From an uncultured Lachnospiraceae bacterium (GTDB taxonomy: Bacteria > Bacillota > Clostridia > Lachnospirales > Lachnospiraceae): 18,016 nt of DNA. Every line of letters begins with the position of its first letter. Position 1 is the first letter of the stretch. The position numbers and the translations under genes are program-made. Positions 1 to 7,644 of the stretch are shown here, piece by piece. Location: contig CAMNGO010000022.1 of the NCBI GenBank assembly GCA_946538445.1, positions 1-18,016 of the forward strand, read 5' to 3'. The notes beneath the pieces are model-generated. The model was not told the origin of the DNA and made no database searches. It worked only from the letters and a program-made list of their open reading frames with translations.

Positions 1-2
1 AA

Positions 3-62
3 GAAAATAAAGTATACTACGTCTTTAACGGTGAGGAGAGCGGAGATTTCCCACTTTACTAA
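3..62 (+). CDS. Possible 3' end of a rightward gene (partial)
   Basis: The third forward frame is open from the window edge and reads ENKVYYVFNGEESGDFPLY before a TAA at 60-62. The stop lies 18 nt ahead of a strong hairpin with a U-run, as expected for the end of a transcribed gene. The fragment is only 19 residues, so no family can be named. Frame 1 is also open here, to 99, but it runs into the hairpin, so I prefer frame 3. This is an inference from context. Confidence 0.35.
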   Translation, partial: ENKVYYVFNGEESGDFPLY

Positions 63-80
63 TCATGATCCAATAAGAAA

Positions 81-121
81 AGGAGCAGACTCATATTAAG
101 AGTATGCTCCTGTTTTTATTT
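81..121. terminator. Bidirectional intrinsic terminator
   Basis: The arms AGGAGCAGACTC (81-92) and GAGTATGCTCCT (100-111) pair over 12 positions with one mismatch around a 7-nt loop. A T-rich tract follows on the plus strand (112-121), and an A-rich tract precedes the hairpin, serving the minus strand. It separates the possible rightward gene end from the convergent histidine kinase gene, whose stop codon lies inside the T tract. Confidence 0.75.
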
Positions 122-1678
122 CTCGGATGATTCCCCGTCCAGATCAAAATAGAAAACCACACCATCTTCCACATTTTTCACACCGAAGTCTTTTCCATGT
201 GCTTTCATCGCCGCGGCTACGATGGATAAACCGATGCCGTTTCCGCCGTATTCCCTTGTCCTGGCTTTATCCACTTTATAGAATTTGATCCAGAGTTTAT
301 CGAGCTCCTCTTCCGGGATGGGCTTGCCCTGGTTGTAGACATTTGTGCGAATGACACCGTCCCTCTTCTCGAACCAGACCCTGATCACACCCTGTGGTGT
401 CACATGGTTGATTGCATTGGTCATATAGTTTACAAAGACCTCTTCCACCATAAACTCGTCAGCCCAAACATAAAGCGGTCCTTCCTCCTCAAAAATCACC
501 TTGATTTCCTTGCCGGCGAACAGTATCTGTGAGGCACTGATCTTATTTTGGATCATCTGAGCCAGATCAAATCGGGTAATGGCGAGCGGTGTTGTACCAA
601 ACTCAAGCTGATTCAGAGTGAGCAGCTTGCGGACCATCTGATTCATCTTCTTCGATTCGTCCAATATGACGTCACAATAATAATCCATGCTTTCTTTATC
701 ATCGGTGACACCATCTTTCAGTCCTTCCGCATAACCCTGGATTATGGCAATGGGGGTCTTCAGCTCATGACTGACATGTGAAAGAAATTCTTTGCGCATA
801 TTGTCGATTTCTTCCTTCTTCCGGATGTCCTGTTGTAATTCCAGGTTGGCAGTCTTCAGATCCCCTATGGTAGATTCCAGCGTTTCAGAAAGCTTGTTGA
901 TGGACTGCCCCAACTCTCCGATCTCATCGTCCGCTTTATATGTTACCACCGCATCAAAATCAAGTTCCGTCATACGATTTGCCACATCCGCCATCTGCTT
1001 GATGGGTTTGGTAAAGCTGTATGCATAGATTGATATGGCACAGATTCCGATCAGCACTGCAATAAGACTTATATAAGCCATAAAATGAGAACTGATCTTT
1101 ATGCTGGTCCGGATTCCCTCGATGGATACACGCATGGCAACCAGATAATCATCGTCAGTGAAACCAAACAGATAGATACCGTTCTGACCCCCGTGTTTGT
1201 CCTTCATCTGGGTGACAAAGTAGCCTTTTTTCACCAGGGTTTTCATCTCTTCCGGCATATTGTTATCGGCCCAGGGGGAGTTGCCGGATTCTCCCGACAG
1301 ATCAGCATCCTGGCTGATCTGGCTCCGCACATAATACAGATAACTTAGAATCTGCTCATATACACTGGTGCCTCCTGCCATATTGGAGAAGATCACCTCC
1401 TGGTTCATGGATGCAGCATCCTCGGAATATACCACCATCATTTTCACATTATTACTGATGGTGATCTGTTCCAGGCTTTCTGCCAGTTCTATCGAGGAGT
1501 CGCTGTTATCCAGAAGAGTTTTTACTTTCTCGTAGGAACTGATTATGGAAGTCTTCTCGGATGCGATATAATAGCGCTCCGCAAAAGTCGTATTCAGAAT
1601 CCATGTCAAGAACAGTACGGAACCTATGATCGTGATCAGAATGGCTGTCATCTTATATCTGATGGAGTGTTTCAACAT
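116..1678 (-). CDS. Membrane sensor histidine kinase (HAMP, HisKA, HATPase_c)
   Basis: This is the sensor half of a two-component system, a 520-residue integral membrane protein kinase. Membrane segments at about residues 8-30 and 198-221 flank a roughly 165-residue extracellular sensor region with no domain I recognise. A HAMP linker follows (about 221-275), then a short coiled coil. The HisKA motif HVSHELKTP has the phospho-acceptor at His304. The HATPase domain shows an N box (NYMTNAINH, Asn421), the variant G1 motif VYNQGKPI and the G2 motif GGNGIGLSI (478-486). The start ATG overlaps the stop of the response regulator by one base (TAATG), so the two are translationally coupled. AGGAA 3 nt upstream is the ribosome binding site. 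The regulator is its obvious partner; the stimulus cannot be read from the sequence. Confidence 0.96.
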   Translation of the reverse strand: MLKHSIRYKMTAILITIIGSVLFLTWILNTTFAERYYIASEKTSIISSYEKVKTLLDNSDSSIELAESLEQITISNNVKMMVVYSEDAASMNQEVIFSNMAGGTSVYEQILSYLYYVRSQISQDADLSGESGNSPWADNNMPEEMKTLVKKGYFVTQMKDKHGGQNGIYLFGFTDDDYLVAMRVSIEGIRTSIKISSHFMAYISLIAVLIGICAISIYAYSFTKPIKQMADVANRMTELDFDAVVTYKADDEIGELGQSINKLSETLESTIGDLKTANLELQQDIRKKEEIDNMRKEFLSHVSHELKTPIAIIQGYAEGLKDGVTDDKESMDYYCDVILDESKKMNQMVRKLLTLNQLEFGTTPLAITRFDLAQMIQNKISASQILFAGKEIKVIFEEEGPLYVWADEFMVEEVFVNYMTNAINHVTPQGVIRVWFEKRDGVIRTNVYNQGKPIPEEELDKLWIKFYKVDKARTREYGGNGIGLSIVAAAMKAHGKDFGVKNVEDGVVFYFDLDGESSEK

Positions 1679-2361
1679 TATTCCTGCCCCACTTCAAACT
1701 TGTAACCGATACCCCAGATTGTCTTGATATAATCCCCTTTTTCACCAAGCTTGCTCCTCAGTTTCTTCACATGAGTGTCGATGGTCCGGGGATCCCCGTA
1801 ATAATCATAATTCCACACCTGGTTCAAAATCTTTTCCCGGGATAGCGCCACACCTTGGTTTATCATGAAATACTGGAGTAGTTCAAACTCTTTATAACTC
1901 AAGTCAACCTGCTTGCCATCCACTTTTACTTCATGAGCATCCGGATCGATGGAGATGCCTCCGACAGACAATATCTGAGAAGAAGCCAATGCATGGCTCC
2001 TACGCAGGATTGCTTCCACTCTTGCCACCAGGATCCTGGGACTGAAAGGTTTCGATATATACTCATCAACACCCAGATCATATCCCTGCAATTCATCACT
2101 CTCCTCGCCCTTGGCAGTCAACATGATGATCGGGATATCCGAGTAATGACGGATCTCTTTCACAACTTCATAGCCATTTAATTTAGGCATCATGATATCG
2201 CAGATGATCAGGCTGATGGATTTGTCAGAGAAGAACAGGTCCAGCGCCTCCACCCCATCGGAAGCTTCCACCACATCATAACCGTTTTTATGCAAAAAAT
2301 CCTTCACCAGTTTGCGAAGACGTATCTCATCATCTACTACAAGTATTTTTAACTTATCCAT
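1678..2361 (-). CDS. OmpR/PhoB-family response regulator
   Basis: This 227-residue DNA-binding response regulator is the partner of the overlapping histidine kinase. The receiver domain (about 1-118) has the acidic pair Asp10/Asp11, the phospho-acceptor Asp55 (ICDIMMPK), the switch Thr82 (MLTAK) and Lys104 (ISKPF). The C-terminal winged helix (about 130-225) has the usual recognition features RTIDTHVKKLR and IKTIWGIGYKFE. GGAGGG lies 5 nt before the ATG. It is 80 nt downstream of an unrelated reading frame with no hairpin between, so it may be read from the upstream gene, its own promoter, or both. In the gap a TATGAT hexamer is visible, but it has no good -35. Autoregulation is likely by analogy but no repeat-type operator is obvious. 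Confidence 0.96.
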   Translation of the reverse strand: MDKLKILVVDDEIRLRKLVKDFLHKNGYDVVEASDGVEALDLFFSDKSISLIICDIMMPKLNGYEVVKEIRHYSDIPIIMLTAKGEESDELQGYDLGVDEYISKPFSPRILVARVEAILRRSHALASSQILSVGGISIDPDAHEVKVDGKQVDLSYKEFELLQYFMINQGVALSREKILNQVWNYDYYGDPRTIDTHVKKLRSKLGEKGDYIKTIWGIGYKFEVGQE

Positions 2362-2441
2362 TTTTCCCTCCAGAAGAATAAAACTATTTTGCTCTTTTGT
2401 CCTGTATCATACTCTCTATTCTTGAATAAAATGTGAACAAA

Positions 2442-3113
2442 CTAGAGGGAAATAAAACTGTTTTCATCGTAATACAGAAAAAAATCTCTCGGTCCCCAGG
2501 GTATCTTATACACCTTTTCATCAATGGGATAGATCAGTCGATCGGACAGATCTTCCATCTGTTCTGAAAGAAATTGATCGTGAGCCTTATGTTCTTCATC
2601 ATCAAAAGTCTTAAAAGCATAGGAATAGGTGTCTTTGAGCTGTTCAAGTTCCCCCTCCATCCCATGTTTCTGATAATATCTTGCGAAATTATAGATCATA
2701 AACAATTTGGACATCGGGCGGTATACCCTCCCTCTTGCATCCATCCGGACCATAGGAGCAAGGCCATCATAAGAAAAGCTCTCAAGGCCGATTGCCTCCA
2801 GCTGCTTCCGCCCTGCTTCCGGATCATGGCAGATCAAATCCACGATAGTCTGATAGCATCTGCGAATATTGGCATAAGGAATATCATGATCATGATACAG
2901 CACTTTTTCGATCATCTGCATATTCCAATGAGTATATTCCCGGCAGATGGTCTCTTTATCGGAACAGTATTTCTCACCGATGATATATGCCCATAAAAAA
3001 TCCAGCATATCCTGATACATGATAAAATCTCTGTCATCATAACCGATGCGGCGGAGCAAGGTCTCATACCGTTCTTTTTCTTTTGGGTCGAAGCAATCCG
3101 ATATCGTATTCAT
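2442..3113 (-). CDS. Hypothetical protein, 223 aa, no recognised family
   Basis: I do not recognise this protein. It has no signal peptide or membrane segment, so it should be cytosolic. It is rich in Tyr, Asp, Glu and His and looks mostly helical. The best conserved-looking stretch is around GLAPMVRMDARGRVYRPM, followed by a Tyr/Phe-rich helix (LFMIYNFARYYQKHG). The start is the ATG at 3113, placed 7 nt after AGGAG (3121-3125). A TTG two codons upstream is only 1 nt from that site and is rejected. The gene sits between mecA and the two-component system, all on the same strand, behind a hairpin that should stop much of the mecA transcript. Nothing in the sequence supports a specific function. 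Confidence 0.8.
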   Translation of the reverse strand: MNTISDCFDPKEKERYETLLRRIGYDDRDFIMYQDMLDFLWAYIIGEKYCSDKETICREYTHWNMQMIEKVLYHDHDIPYANIRRCYQTIVDLICHDPEAGRKQLEAIGLESFSYDGLAPMVRMDARGRVYRPMSKLFMIYNFARYYQKHGMEGELEQLKDTYSYAFKTFDDEEHKAHDQFLSEQMEDLSDRLIYPIDEKVYKIPWGPRDFFLYYDENSFISL

Positions 3114-3136
3114 GTGCAATCTCCTTCTGAAAGATA

Positions 3137-3163
3137 GAAAGCACCATGTACCCTGGTGCTTTC
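3137..3163 (-). terminator. Hairpin after mecA, probable weak terminator
   Basis: The arms GAAAGCACCA (3137-3146) and TGGTGCTTTC (3154-3163) form a perfect 10-bp stem with a 7-nt loop. It starts 48 nt beyond the mecA stop. On the minus strand the tract after it is TATCTTTC, only moderately U-rich, so termination is probably partial. The ribosome binding site of the next gene follows 11 nt later. Confidence 0.6.
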
Positions 3164-3211
3164 GTATTGGTAATTAACTGTCTAAGTAAGTATTATGGCC
3201 ATGCCCTGCCA

Positions 3212-4012
3212 CTATGATCGAGCCATGGTAATCAATACCTCAATGGCATTTCCTTCAATCAGCAATTCCCCGTGTTCCAGGAGATAATACCTGGATAGTT
3301 GGGTTGCTTCACATATTGCTCCGTACTCTTCCGCTGTGATTAGAAATCGTATGATATCAACCTTGTCATCCATATCATCAAAATCCACCAGCAGGATATA
3401 CTCATCTCTAAGGCGATACAGAGACGAGGGATAGGTATAACAGGTATCCAGCAAAGAGCAAAAACTCATGATCTCCGCCATACTTCCAAAGGTAACTTTC
3501 TGCGGAGGCATCTGAATATCCTCGGCTTTTTCAACCTGACGATCCTCCCCGGATTCAAATCCCATCTCCCGGAGAGCTTTTTCCGATGGGATCTCAATAT
3601 CACCCGTGCACACTTCTCTCAGATCCCTGGATAAAGAAGCGAACGCTCTCTCCTTTTCCTCCCCGGAAAGTTTCTCGATCTCATCCAGCCTGTCCAAGGG
3701 AATCTTATCATTTAAGGCGTTGATCATACGGCGGATCTGTCTCAGATCCTGGTCGATCATGTCATCGGGAAAACTGCAGCTTATGGTAAAAAGAAACTGA
3801 TCTGCAGGGAGGGCCTTGGCGATATAGATTTGGACACCGTTTTCCGTGTTCCAATCGATATAGTTGTGGGAATCACTGACGATTGCCTCGAGGAATTCTG
3901 TCATAACATCAGCGTCTTTGGAGATGTCATTCAGATCGAATCCCATCTTCTTGATCTCTTCTTTATTGATAAGGCACCGAATGGTATGATTATCAAGTTT
4001 CCAATAAACCAT
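3212..4012 (-). CDS. mecA: Adaptor protein MecA
   Basis: MecA is the substrate adaptor of the ClpC AAA+ unfoldase. In Bacillus it delivers targets such as ComK to ClpCP. The N-terminal pattern MVYWKLDNHTIRCLINKEE then IKKMGFDLNDI, followed by an acidic/aromatic stretch and the beta-rich FLFTISCSF segment, is typical of the target-binding domain. A variable acidic linker (about 100-165) separates it from the C-terminal ClpC-binding domain (about 170-260), which ends with the usual YGAICEATQLSRYYLLEHG and TMA sequences. The start is the ATG at 4012, preceded by AAGGTGG. A GTG 11 codons upstream lacks a ribosome binding site. At 266 residues it is slightly longer than the Bacillus protein. It follows the lipid kinase by 58 nt and is probably co-transcribed with it. 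Confidence 0.9.
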   Translation of the reverse strand: MVYWKLDNHTIRCLINKEEIKKMGFDLNDISKDADVMTEFLEAIVSDSHNYIDWNTENGVQIYIAKALPADQFLFTISCSFPDDMIDQDLRQIRRMINALNDKIPLDRLDEIEKLSGEEKERAFASLSRDLREVCTGDIEIPSEKALREMGFESGEDRQVEKAEDIQMPPQKVTFGSMAEIMSFCSLLDTCYTYPSSLYRLRDEYILLVDFDDMDDKVDIIRFLITAEEYGAICEATQLSRYYLLEHGELLIEGNAIEVLITMARS

Positions 4013-4070
4013 CTTCCCACCTTCTTTCTGCATCTCATCAGGCACTATGTGACTGAGCTCTTCTATCCTG

Positions 4071-4988
4071 CTAATTCAAAAATGTAACTTTCTCTTTTGA
4101 GACGGAGATCTTTATCTCATCATAGAGATAATCTGTCTCCCCGTCAGTATGAACATACTGAGGTTTGGCTGCAATAAACTCTGCCTCGGAGCAGCGGAAC
4201 TGATGCACTCCTTTTCGGGATACATGAGTTCCCACCAGTGCCTGGGGAATGATGAAAGGTACCTTTCTTCTTGGGATTCCTTCTGCCGCACAGATATGAA
4301 GCTGGCTGTCTTCCGGACGGATATCCGGGCAGAATTTGAATCCACCCCCTTCATAAGGGAGCATATGAAAAGAAGTAAACAGAAACCTGTCACTTTCCAG
4401 CACGGGAAGTCCGTCTGCGTACAATGTGCCGGAAAAGGTCTTGGTGTTAAGTAAGGATCTCACTCCGATAAAGAGGTAGATAAGCCTGCCTAAGTTAAAC
4501 CGGTTGAAGAGCTTCTTCAGCCTGGAATGCTCTGCCACATAACACACTTTCGCATCGTAGCCCATACCGGAACTTACGAAAAACCTCTGTTCCCTTCCGG
4601 ATTTATAAATGACCGTCCCATAGTGAATTTTACGAATCTGTTTATCGTGAAGGATAAGATCCATCTCTTCCTTATAATTCGTCGTGATTCCCATTCCTCT
4701 TGCAAAATCATTTCCGGATCCCATAGGCAGATAACCGATCTTTATCCCTTTGGAACTGTGCATTCCATTCAAAAAAGAATTCAATGTACCGTCTCCGCCG
4801 AAAATAATAATGGTTTTCTCTTCCCCGTCGGAGGTCAGACGTCCGGCGGTCTCCATAACATCTTCCCTGCTTTTGGAAAAAATCAATTGAAAAGGGATCC
4901 TTTCTGCTTCCAGATCTTTCTCGATTCCCTTCCAGATGCGATTGATTTTTCTGCTTCTGGAAGAAGGATTGATCAGACAGTAAATCAT
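4071..4988 (-). CDS. Diacylglycerol/lipid kinase of the DagK-YegS family
   Basis: This 305-residue ATP-dependent lipid kinase is cytosolic or peripherally bound. The family phosphorylates diacylglycerol or a related lipid and feeds phosphatidic acid back into phospholipid synthesis. The DAGK catalytic domain (about 1-130) shows the opening IYCLINPSS, the nucleotide-binding GGDGT motif (64-68) and the MGSGNDFAR motif (89-97). The C-terminal beta-sandwich contains the expected GMGYDAKV and late TDGE signature (HTDGETDY). GGAG lies 10 nt before the ATG. The gene is the first of its leftward block, with an extended -10 at 5053-5061. The lipid substrate cannot be decided by eye among diacylglycerol, sphingosine-like and YegS-like alternatives. 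Confidence 0.92.
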   Translation of the reverse strand: MIYCLINPSSRSRKINRIWKGIEKDLEAERIPFQLIFSKSREDVMETAGRLTSDGEEKTIIIFGGDGTLNSFLNGMHSSKGIKIGYLPMGSGNDFARGMGITTNYKEEMDLILHDKQIRKIHYGTVIYKSGREQRFFVSSGMGYDAKVCYVAEHSRLKKLFNRFNLGRLIYLFIGVRSLLNTKTFSGTLYADGLPVLESDRFLFTSFHMLPYEGGGFKFCPDIRPEDSQLHICAAEGIPRRKVPFIIPQALVGTHVSRKGVHQFRCSEAEFIAAKPQYVHTDGETDYLYDEIKISVSKEKVTFLN

Positions 4989-5052
4989 ATCTCTATCACT
5001 CCATAAACATTATTCATGAGGTTTATTATTATTGGCTTATTCTTATGCTAAT

Positions 5053-5061
5053 AGTATATCA
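5053..5061 (-). promoter_or_regulatory. Extended -10 promoter for the lipid kinase gene
   Basis: On the minus strand TGATATACT gives a -10 of TATACT (5053-5058) with the TG extension at 5060-5061. A -35 at 17-nt spacing would be TTTAAT (5076-5081), which is poor but acceptable with an extended -10. The predicted leader is about 60 nt. Confidence 0.5.
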
Positions 5062-5100
5062 AAATAGAGGTTATAATTAAATATTTTTTTATAATTAGGT

Positions 5101-5205
5101 GCCGTAAAAAACGGCCCAGTTCTCCGGTAAAAATGAGAAAAAGGTGGCTGAAAAGTATATCTGGAAATAATAGAAAAATTTCAGATTATTCTTTATTTTA
5201 TTTGA
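5101..5205. other. Intergenic cluster of inverted repeats, possible small RNA or operator
   Basis: Three inverted repeats lie between the divergent promoters. They are GCCGT/ACGGC (5101-5105 and 5111-5115), TTCTC/GAGAA (5120-5124 and 5135-5139), and a larger one, ATCTG-g-AAAT against ATTTCAGAT (5159-5168 and 5178-5186). The last is followed by a T-rich tract on the plus strand, so it resembles a weak terminator. A TATAAT (5090-5095) just upstream could start a short RNA but has no good -35. I match it to no known riboswitch class. Repressor sites or chance AT-rich pairing remain possible. Confidence 0.35.
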
Positions 5206-5229
5206 AATGCCGAAAATATGTGATATAAT
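5202..5229 (+). promoter_or_regulatory. Sigma-A promoter with extended -10 for the C39-like gene
   Basis: TTGAAA (5202-5207) and TATAAT (5224-5229) are separated by 16 nt, with a TG extension at 5221-5222. Transcription would start near 5236, leaving a leader of about 38 nt before the ATG at 5274. Confidence 0.75.
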
Positions 5230-5273
5230 CTGAAAGATTTTATGTGTCTTAGTCGGGAGGTATTCAGAATTTT

Positions 5274-6530
5274 ATGAGAAGAATATTCAGAGTATTTACC
5301 TTATATATTTTACTTTTAAGCTTCCTCATCCCACAGCACGTCCAGGCATTCGAACATGTCTACAAAAGAAAAACGGATGCAATCTATGCAACCGTCAGAC
5401 ATGATCTGGAGGTATATGAGGATATCGGCGGAGATGTCCAGACCTATATCCCTTCCTTTAAAGGGATCAAAGTATGGAAAGAGGAAACATATTGGTACCG
5501 GATCGAATACAAAGAAAAAGGAGAAACAAGAACGGGATGGATCACCAGATATGACTTTTACGGTGACTGTCTCATTTATGACGGCAGAGAGAAGCAGACC
5601 CTTGCAGACGGGGAATATCAGATGACGGCCTCAAAAGGTTCCAGTCATGGGAAACCTCCTCTCTTCAGACAGGATCTGTCTCTGGATGGGGTATTTCATT
5701 GTACATTCCATTTTATCGGAGACCGATACTTTACTGTAATGAATACATTAACCGGGAAATATCTTCAGCCTGACCCTCTGTTCAATTCAAAAGCTTCTGA
5801 CTTCTGGGGACCGGAAGAGTCGGCAGGAGCTTTCCGTGTGACCAGAGATGGGGATTATCTCTGTCTGCAGGACAAGACAACCCACAGGTTTCTTGGCAGA
5901 AATACCGATGGTCTGATCTGTTTTAACAAATCGGATGAGGCTTGTTGGAGACTTCTCAGATATAATAAAGCCATCGACGATAAATCCGTCCGTGTCTTCG
6001 CACAGTTTGATGCAGACTGGGCAGATTACTATTATGGAGAAGGGGAGAATGAAGATCCCGGATCAAATGTATTTACTACTTCCGCCTGCGGGATTTTCTC
6101 TACCATGAATGCTATCTATGCGGTTACCGGAATGTATGCCAATCCTTATGACCTGGCAGATTACGCCGTGGAGAAGGACTACCGGGTTATGGACAACGGA
6201 ACGGACAGCGGCTTCTTTAAGGCAGCAGCCGAAAAATTCGGAGATAAGTACGGTTTTTCCTATGATGGCAGCAGTGGAGATATCGAACATCTCAAGAAGA
6301 GAGTTTCTTCCGATGATGTGGTTGCCATCACCCATGTTCCCGGACATTATGTTGTAATTGCTTCCTACAATAAGAAGAAGGATAAATTCCTTCTGCTGGA
6401 TCCTTATCATCTGAGCAAGAGAAGTACCAACGCTTACGGTGACTGGATCTCCATCAGTGACCTGGAGGATGGCAATCTGATGGGCTATGAATTCTATTAT
6501 TATAAGGCGCAGCGTCCGGAAAATCAGTAG
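5274..6530 (+). CDS. Secreted SH3-like / C39-like cysteine peptidase
   Basis: This is an exported 418-residue protein. A signal peptide has basic RRIFR, a hydrophobic core and probable cleavage after VQA at residue 25. Residues about 33-100 look like a bacterial SH3 domain, with the closing GWITRYDFYGD. Residues about 110-235 have short repeated beta motifs (GEYQMTAS, KYLQPDPLF, DYLCLQD, HRFLGRN) resembling a beta-trefoil, which is tentative. Residues about 245-418 match a C39-like fold with Cys272 (SACGIFSTMNA), His358 (GHYVVIASY) and Asp376 (LLLDPY) spaced as a catalytic triad. It probably acts outside the cell on peptide or wall material; no substrate is evident. GGGAGG is an unusually long 13 nt from the ATG. 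It is monocistronic or weakly linked to the next gene, and no terminator is visible after it. Confidence 0.85.
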   Translation: MRRIFRVFTLYILLLSFLIPQHVQAFEHVYKRKTDAIYATVRHDLEVYEDIGGDVQTYIPSFKGIKVWKEETYWYRIEYKEKGETRTGWITRYDFYGDCLIYDGREKQTLADGEYQMTASKGSSHGKPPLFRQDLSLDGVFHCTFHFIGDRYFTVMNTLTGKYLQPDPLFNSKASDFWGPEESAGAFRVTRDGDYLCLQDKTTHRFLGRNTDGLICFNKSDEACWRLLRYNKAIDDKSVRVFAQFDADWADYYYGEGENEDPGSNVFTTSACGIFSTMNAIYAVTGMYANPYDLADYAVEKDYRVMDNGTDSGFFKAAAEKFGDKYGFSYDGSSGDIEHLKKRVSSDDVVAITHVPGHYVVIASYNKKKDKFLLLDPYHLSKRSTNAYGDWISISDLEDGNLMGYEFYYYKAQRPENQ

Positions 6531-6620
6531 TTTAATACATTTGTCCAAACACTTTTGTAAGAAGTCAAAAAATTCCTTATTTTGATTTATATTTTCCATG
6601 GATTAAATACAACTTCGTTA

Positions 6621-6626
6621 TATAAT
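6621..6626 (+). promoter_or_regulatory. Candidate -10 element before the HEXXH gene
   Basis: A perfect TATAAT lies 30 nt before the chosen ATG at 6657, but no recognisable -35 occurs at 16-18 nt spacing. It may be a weak promoter or one that needs an activator. It would give a short leader carrying the GAAGGTG ribosome binding site. Confidence 0.4.
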
Positions 6627-6656
6627 AAAGTTAGGTTATTATGTGAAGGTGTCATT

Positions 6657-7583
6657 ATGAATATTAAACAAATTAATGATTTATGGACAGAATATAAAAA
6701 GAAATACGGTATAGACAGCGATATCATGATTGAGGATGTCAAGTATGATACCGAAGAGTATGTAGAAGGATGTTTTAATCTTCTGGAATTGATGGAAGGC
6801 AGATACATTCTCCATCTGAATCCGAAGGTTCATATCTACAGGGACTCTTATGTGAAGTTTATCCTCTTCCACGAGTTTACACACTTCTATGATTTCTTCC
6901 ATTGCCCCTATGAGCAGAAGAATGAGAAGCTGTTTTTCATGAATGCTTATTCTGAGTTTCATGCCTGTAAGGTCACGCTGGCCCGCTGCATAGAACAGTA
7001 TCAGATCAAGCTTACGGATATCGATAAGATTCAGATTCCCGGTCCTTTCCGTGAGATTTCCATCAGAAAGCTCCTGAATGAATCTCTTTCCAGATTAAAA
7101 TATTACATGGAGATTTATTATCTGACCTATCAGATTCATGATTTTATCAACGCATTCCGTCAGATGATGTACCTGTTTGGATATATATCTCTCTTCAAGG
7201 ACGATGTCATTCTGGTTCAGTATACCATGAAGGTCCTGGATCTGGGAGATGACCGTATCCCTGAGTTATACAAGTGCATGAAAGAGGGCGAGTTGGATAA
7301 GGTGGTTCCCATCTATAAATCCATCGCGGATGATGTGATACTTGCATACATCAGGATTTCTTTCCGTCGTTATTATGATAAAGATATCCTGTCGGATGAG
7401 GAACTTCAGGAGATCAACAATGACAACTATGAAGAGTACATCCGTATTCTGAATGATCGTATCCGCTCCCGCAATTCTGTTAAGGAACTTGTAGATGCAC
7501 AGAAGGATGAGATGGAACAGCAGTTGGAAGAGGCTGCGATGCTGGCTTATTTTATGGAACAGCTCCGTTATCTTATTATCTGA
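6657..7583 (+). CDS. Cytosolic HEXXH zinc-metallopeptidase-like protein
   Basis: This 308-residue protein of unassigned family has no signal peptide. A central FHEFTHFYDF (HEFTH, residues 72-76) matches the HEXXH zinc site. Glu100 in AYSEFHACK, 24 residues on, is a plausible third zinc ligand, as in gluzincins. The layout, an N-terminal helix-strand unit, then HEXXH, then an EFxAC-like helix, resembles ImmA/IrrE-type metallopeptidases. There is no helix-turn-helix domain, and about 200 residues of mostly helical, Tyr/Ile-rich sequence follow. The start is the ATG at 6657, 5 nt after GAAGGTG. An upstream in-frame start at 6582 lacks a ribosome binding site and would overlap the promoter. Peptidase activity is inferred from the motif only. 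Confidence 0.8.
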   Translation: MNIKQINDLWTEYKKKYGIDSDIMIEDVKYDTEEYVEGCFNLLELMEGRYILHLNPKVHIYRDSYVKFILFHEFTHFYDFFHCPYEQKNEKLFFMNAYSEFHACKVTLARCIEQYQIKLTDIDKIQIPGPFREISIRKLLNESLSRLKYYMEIYYLTYQIHDFINAFRQMMYLFGYISLFKDDVILVQYTMKVLDLGDDRIPELYKCMKEGELDKVVPIYKSIADDVILAYIRISFRRYYDKDILSDEELQEINNDNYEEYIRILNDRIRSRNSVKELVDAQKDEMEQQLEEAAMLAYFMEQLRYLII

Positions 7584-7604
7584 TCAATATCATTTCGCAT
7601 AAAG

Positions 7605-7636
7605 AAGAACCGGCTCATATGGAGCCGGTTCTTTTT
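7605..7636. terminator. Bidirectional intrinsic terminator
   Basis: The arms AAGAACCGGCTC (7605-7616) and GAGCCGGTTCTT (7622-7633) form a perfect 12-bp stem around a 5-nt loop. TTTTT follows on the plus strand and an A-rich tract (7600-7609) serves the minus strand. It lies between the convergent HEXXH and ABC-F genes. Confidence 0.92.
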
Positions 7637-7644
7637 GTTATCTA

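Noticed and set aside
3114..3119. TTG start two codons upstream of the 223-residue protein
   Set aside because: The AGGAG is only 1 nt from the TTG but 7 nt from the ATG at 3113, so the ATG is used.
4527..5006. Forward-strand reading frame opposite the lipid kinase
   Set aside because: The reverse strand carries the GGDGT and GSGNDFAR motifs of a real gene. The forward product resembles no protein.
6063..6599. Reverse-strand reading frame opposite the C39-like gene
   Set aside because: It is antisense to the catalytic domain of the secreted peptidase and ends over its Cys motif. No promoter or ribosome binding site is seen.
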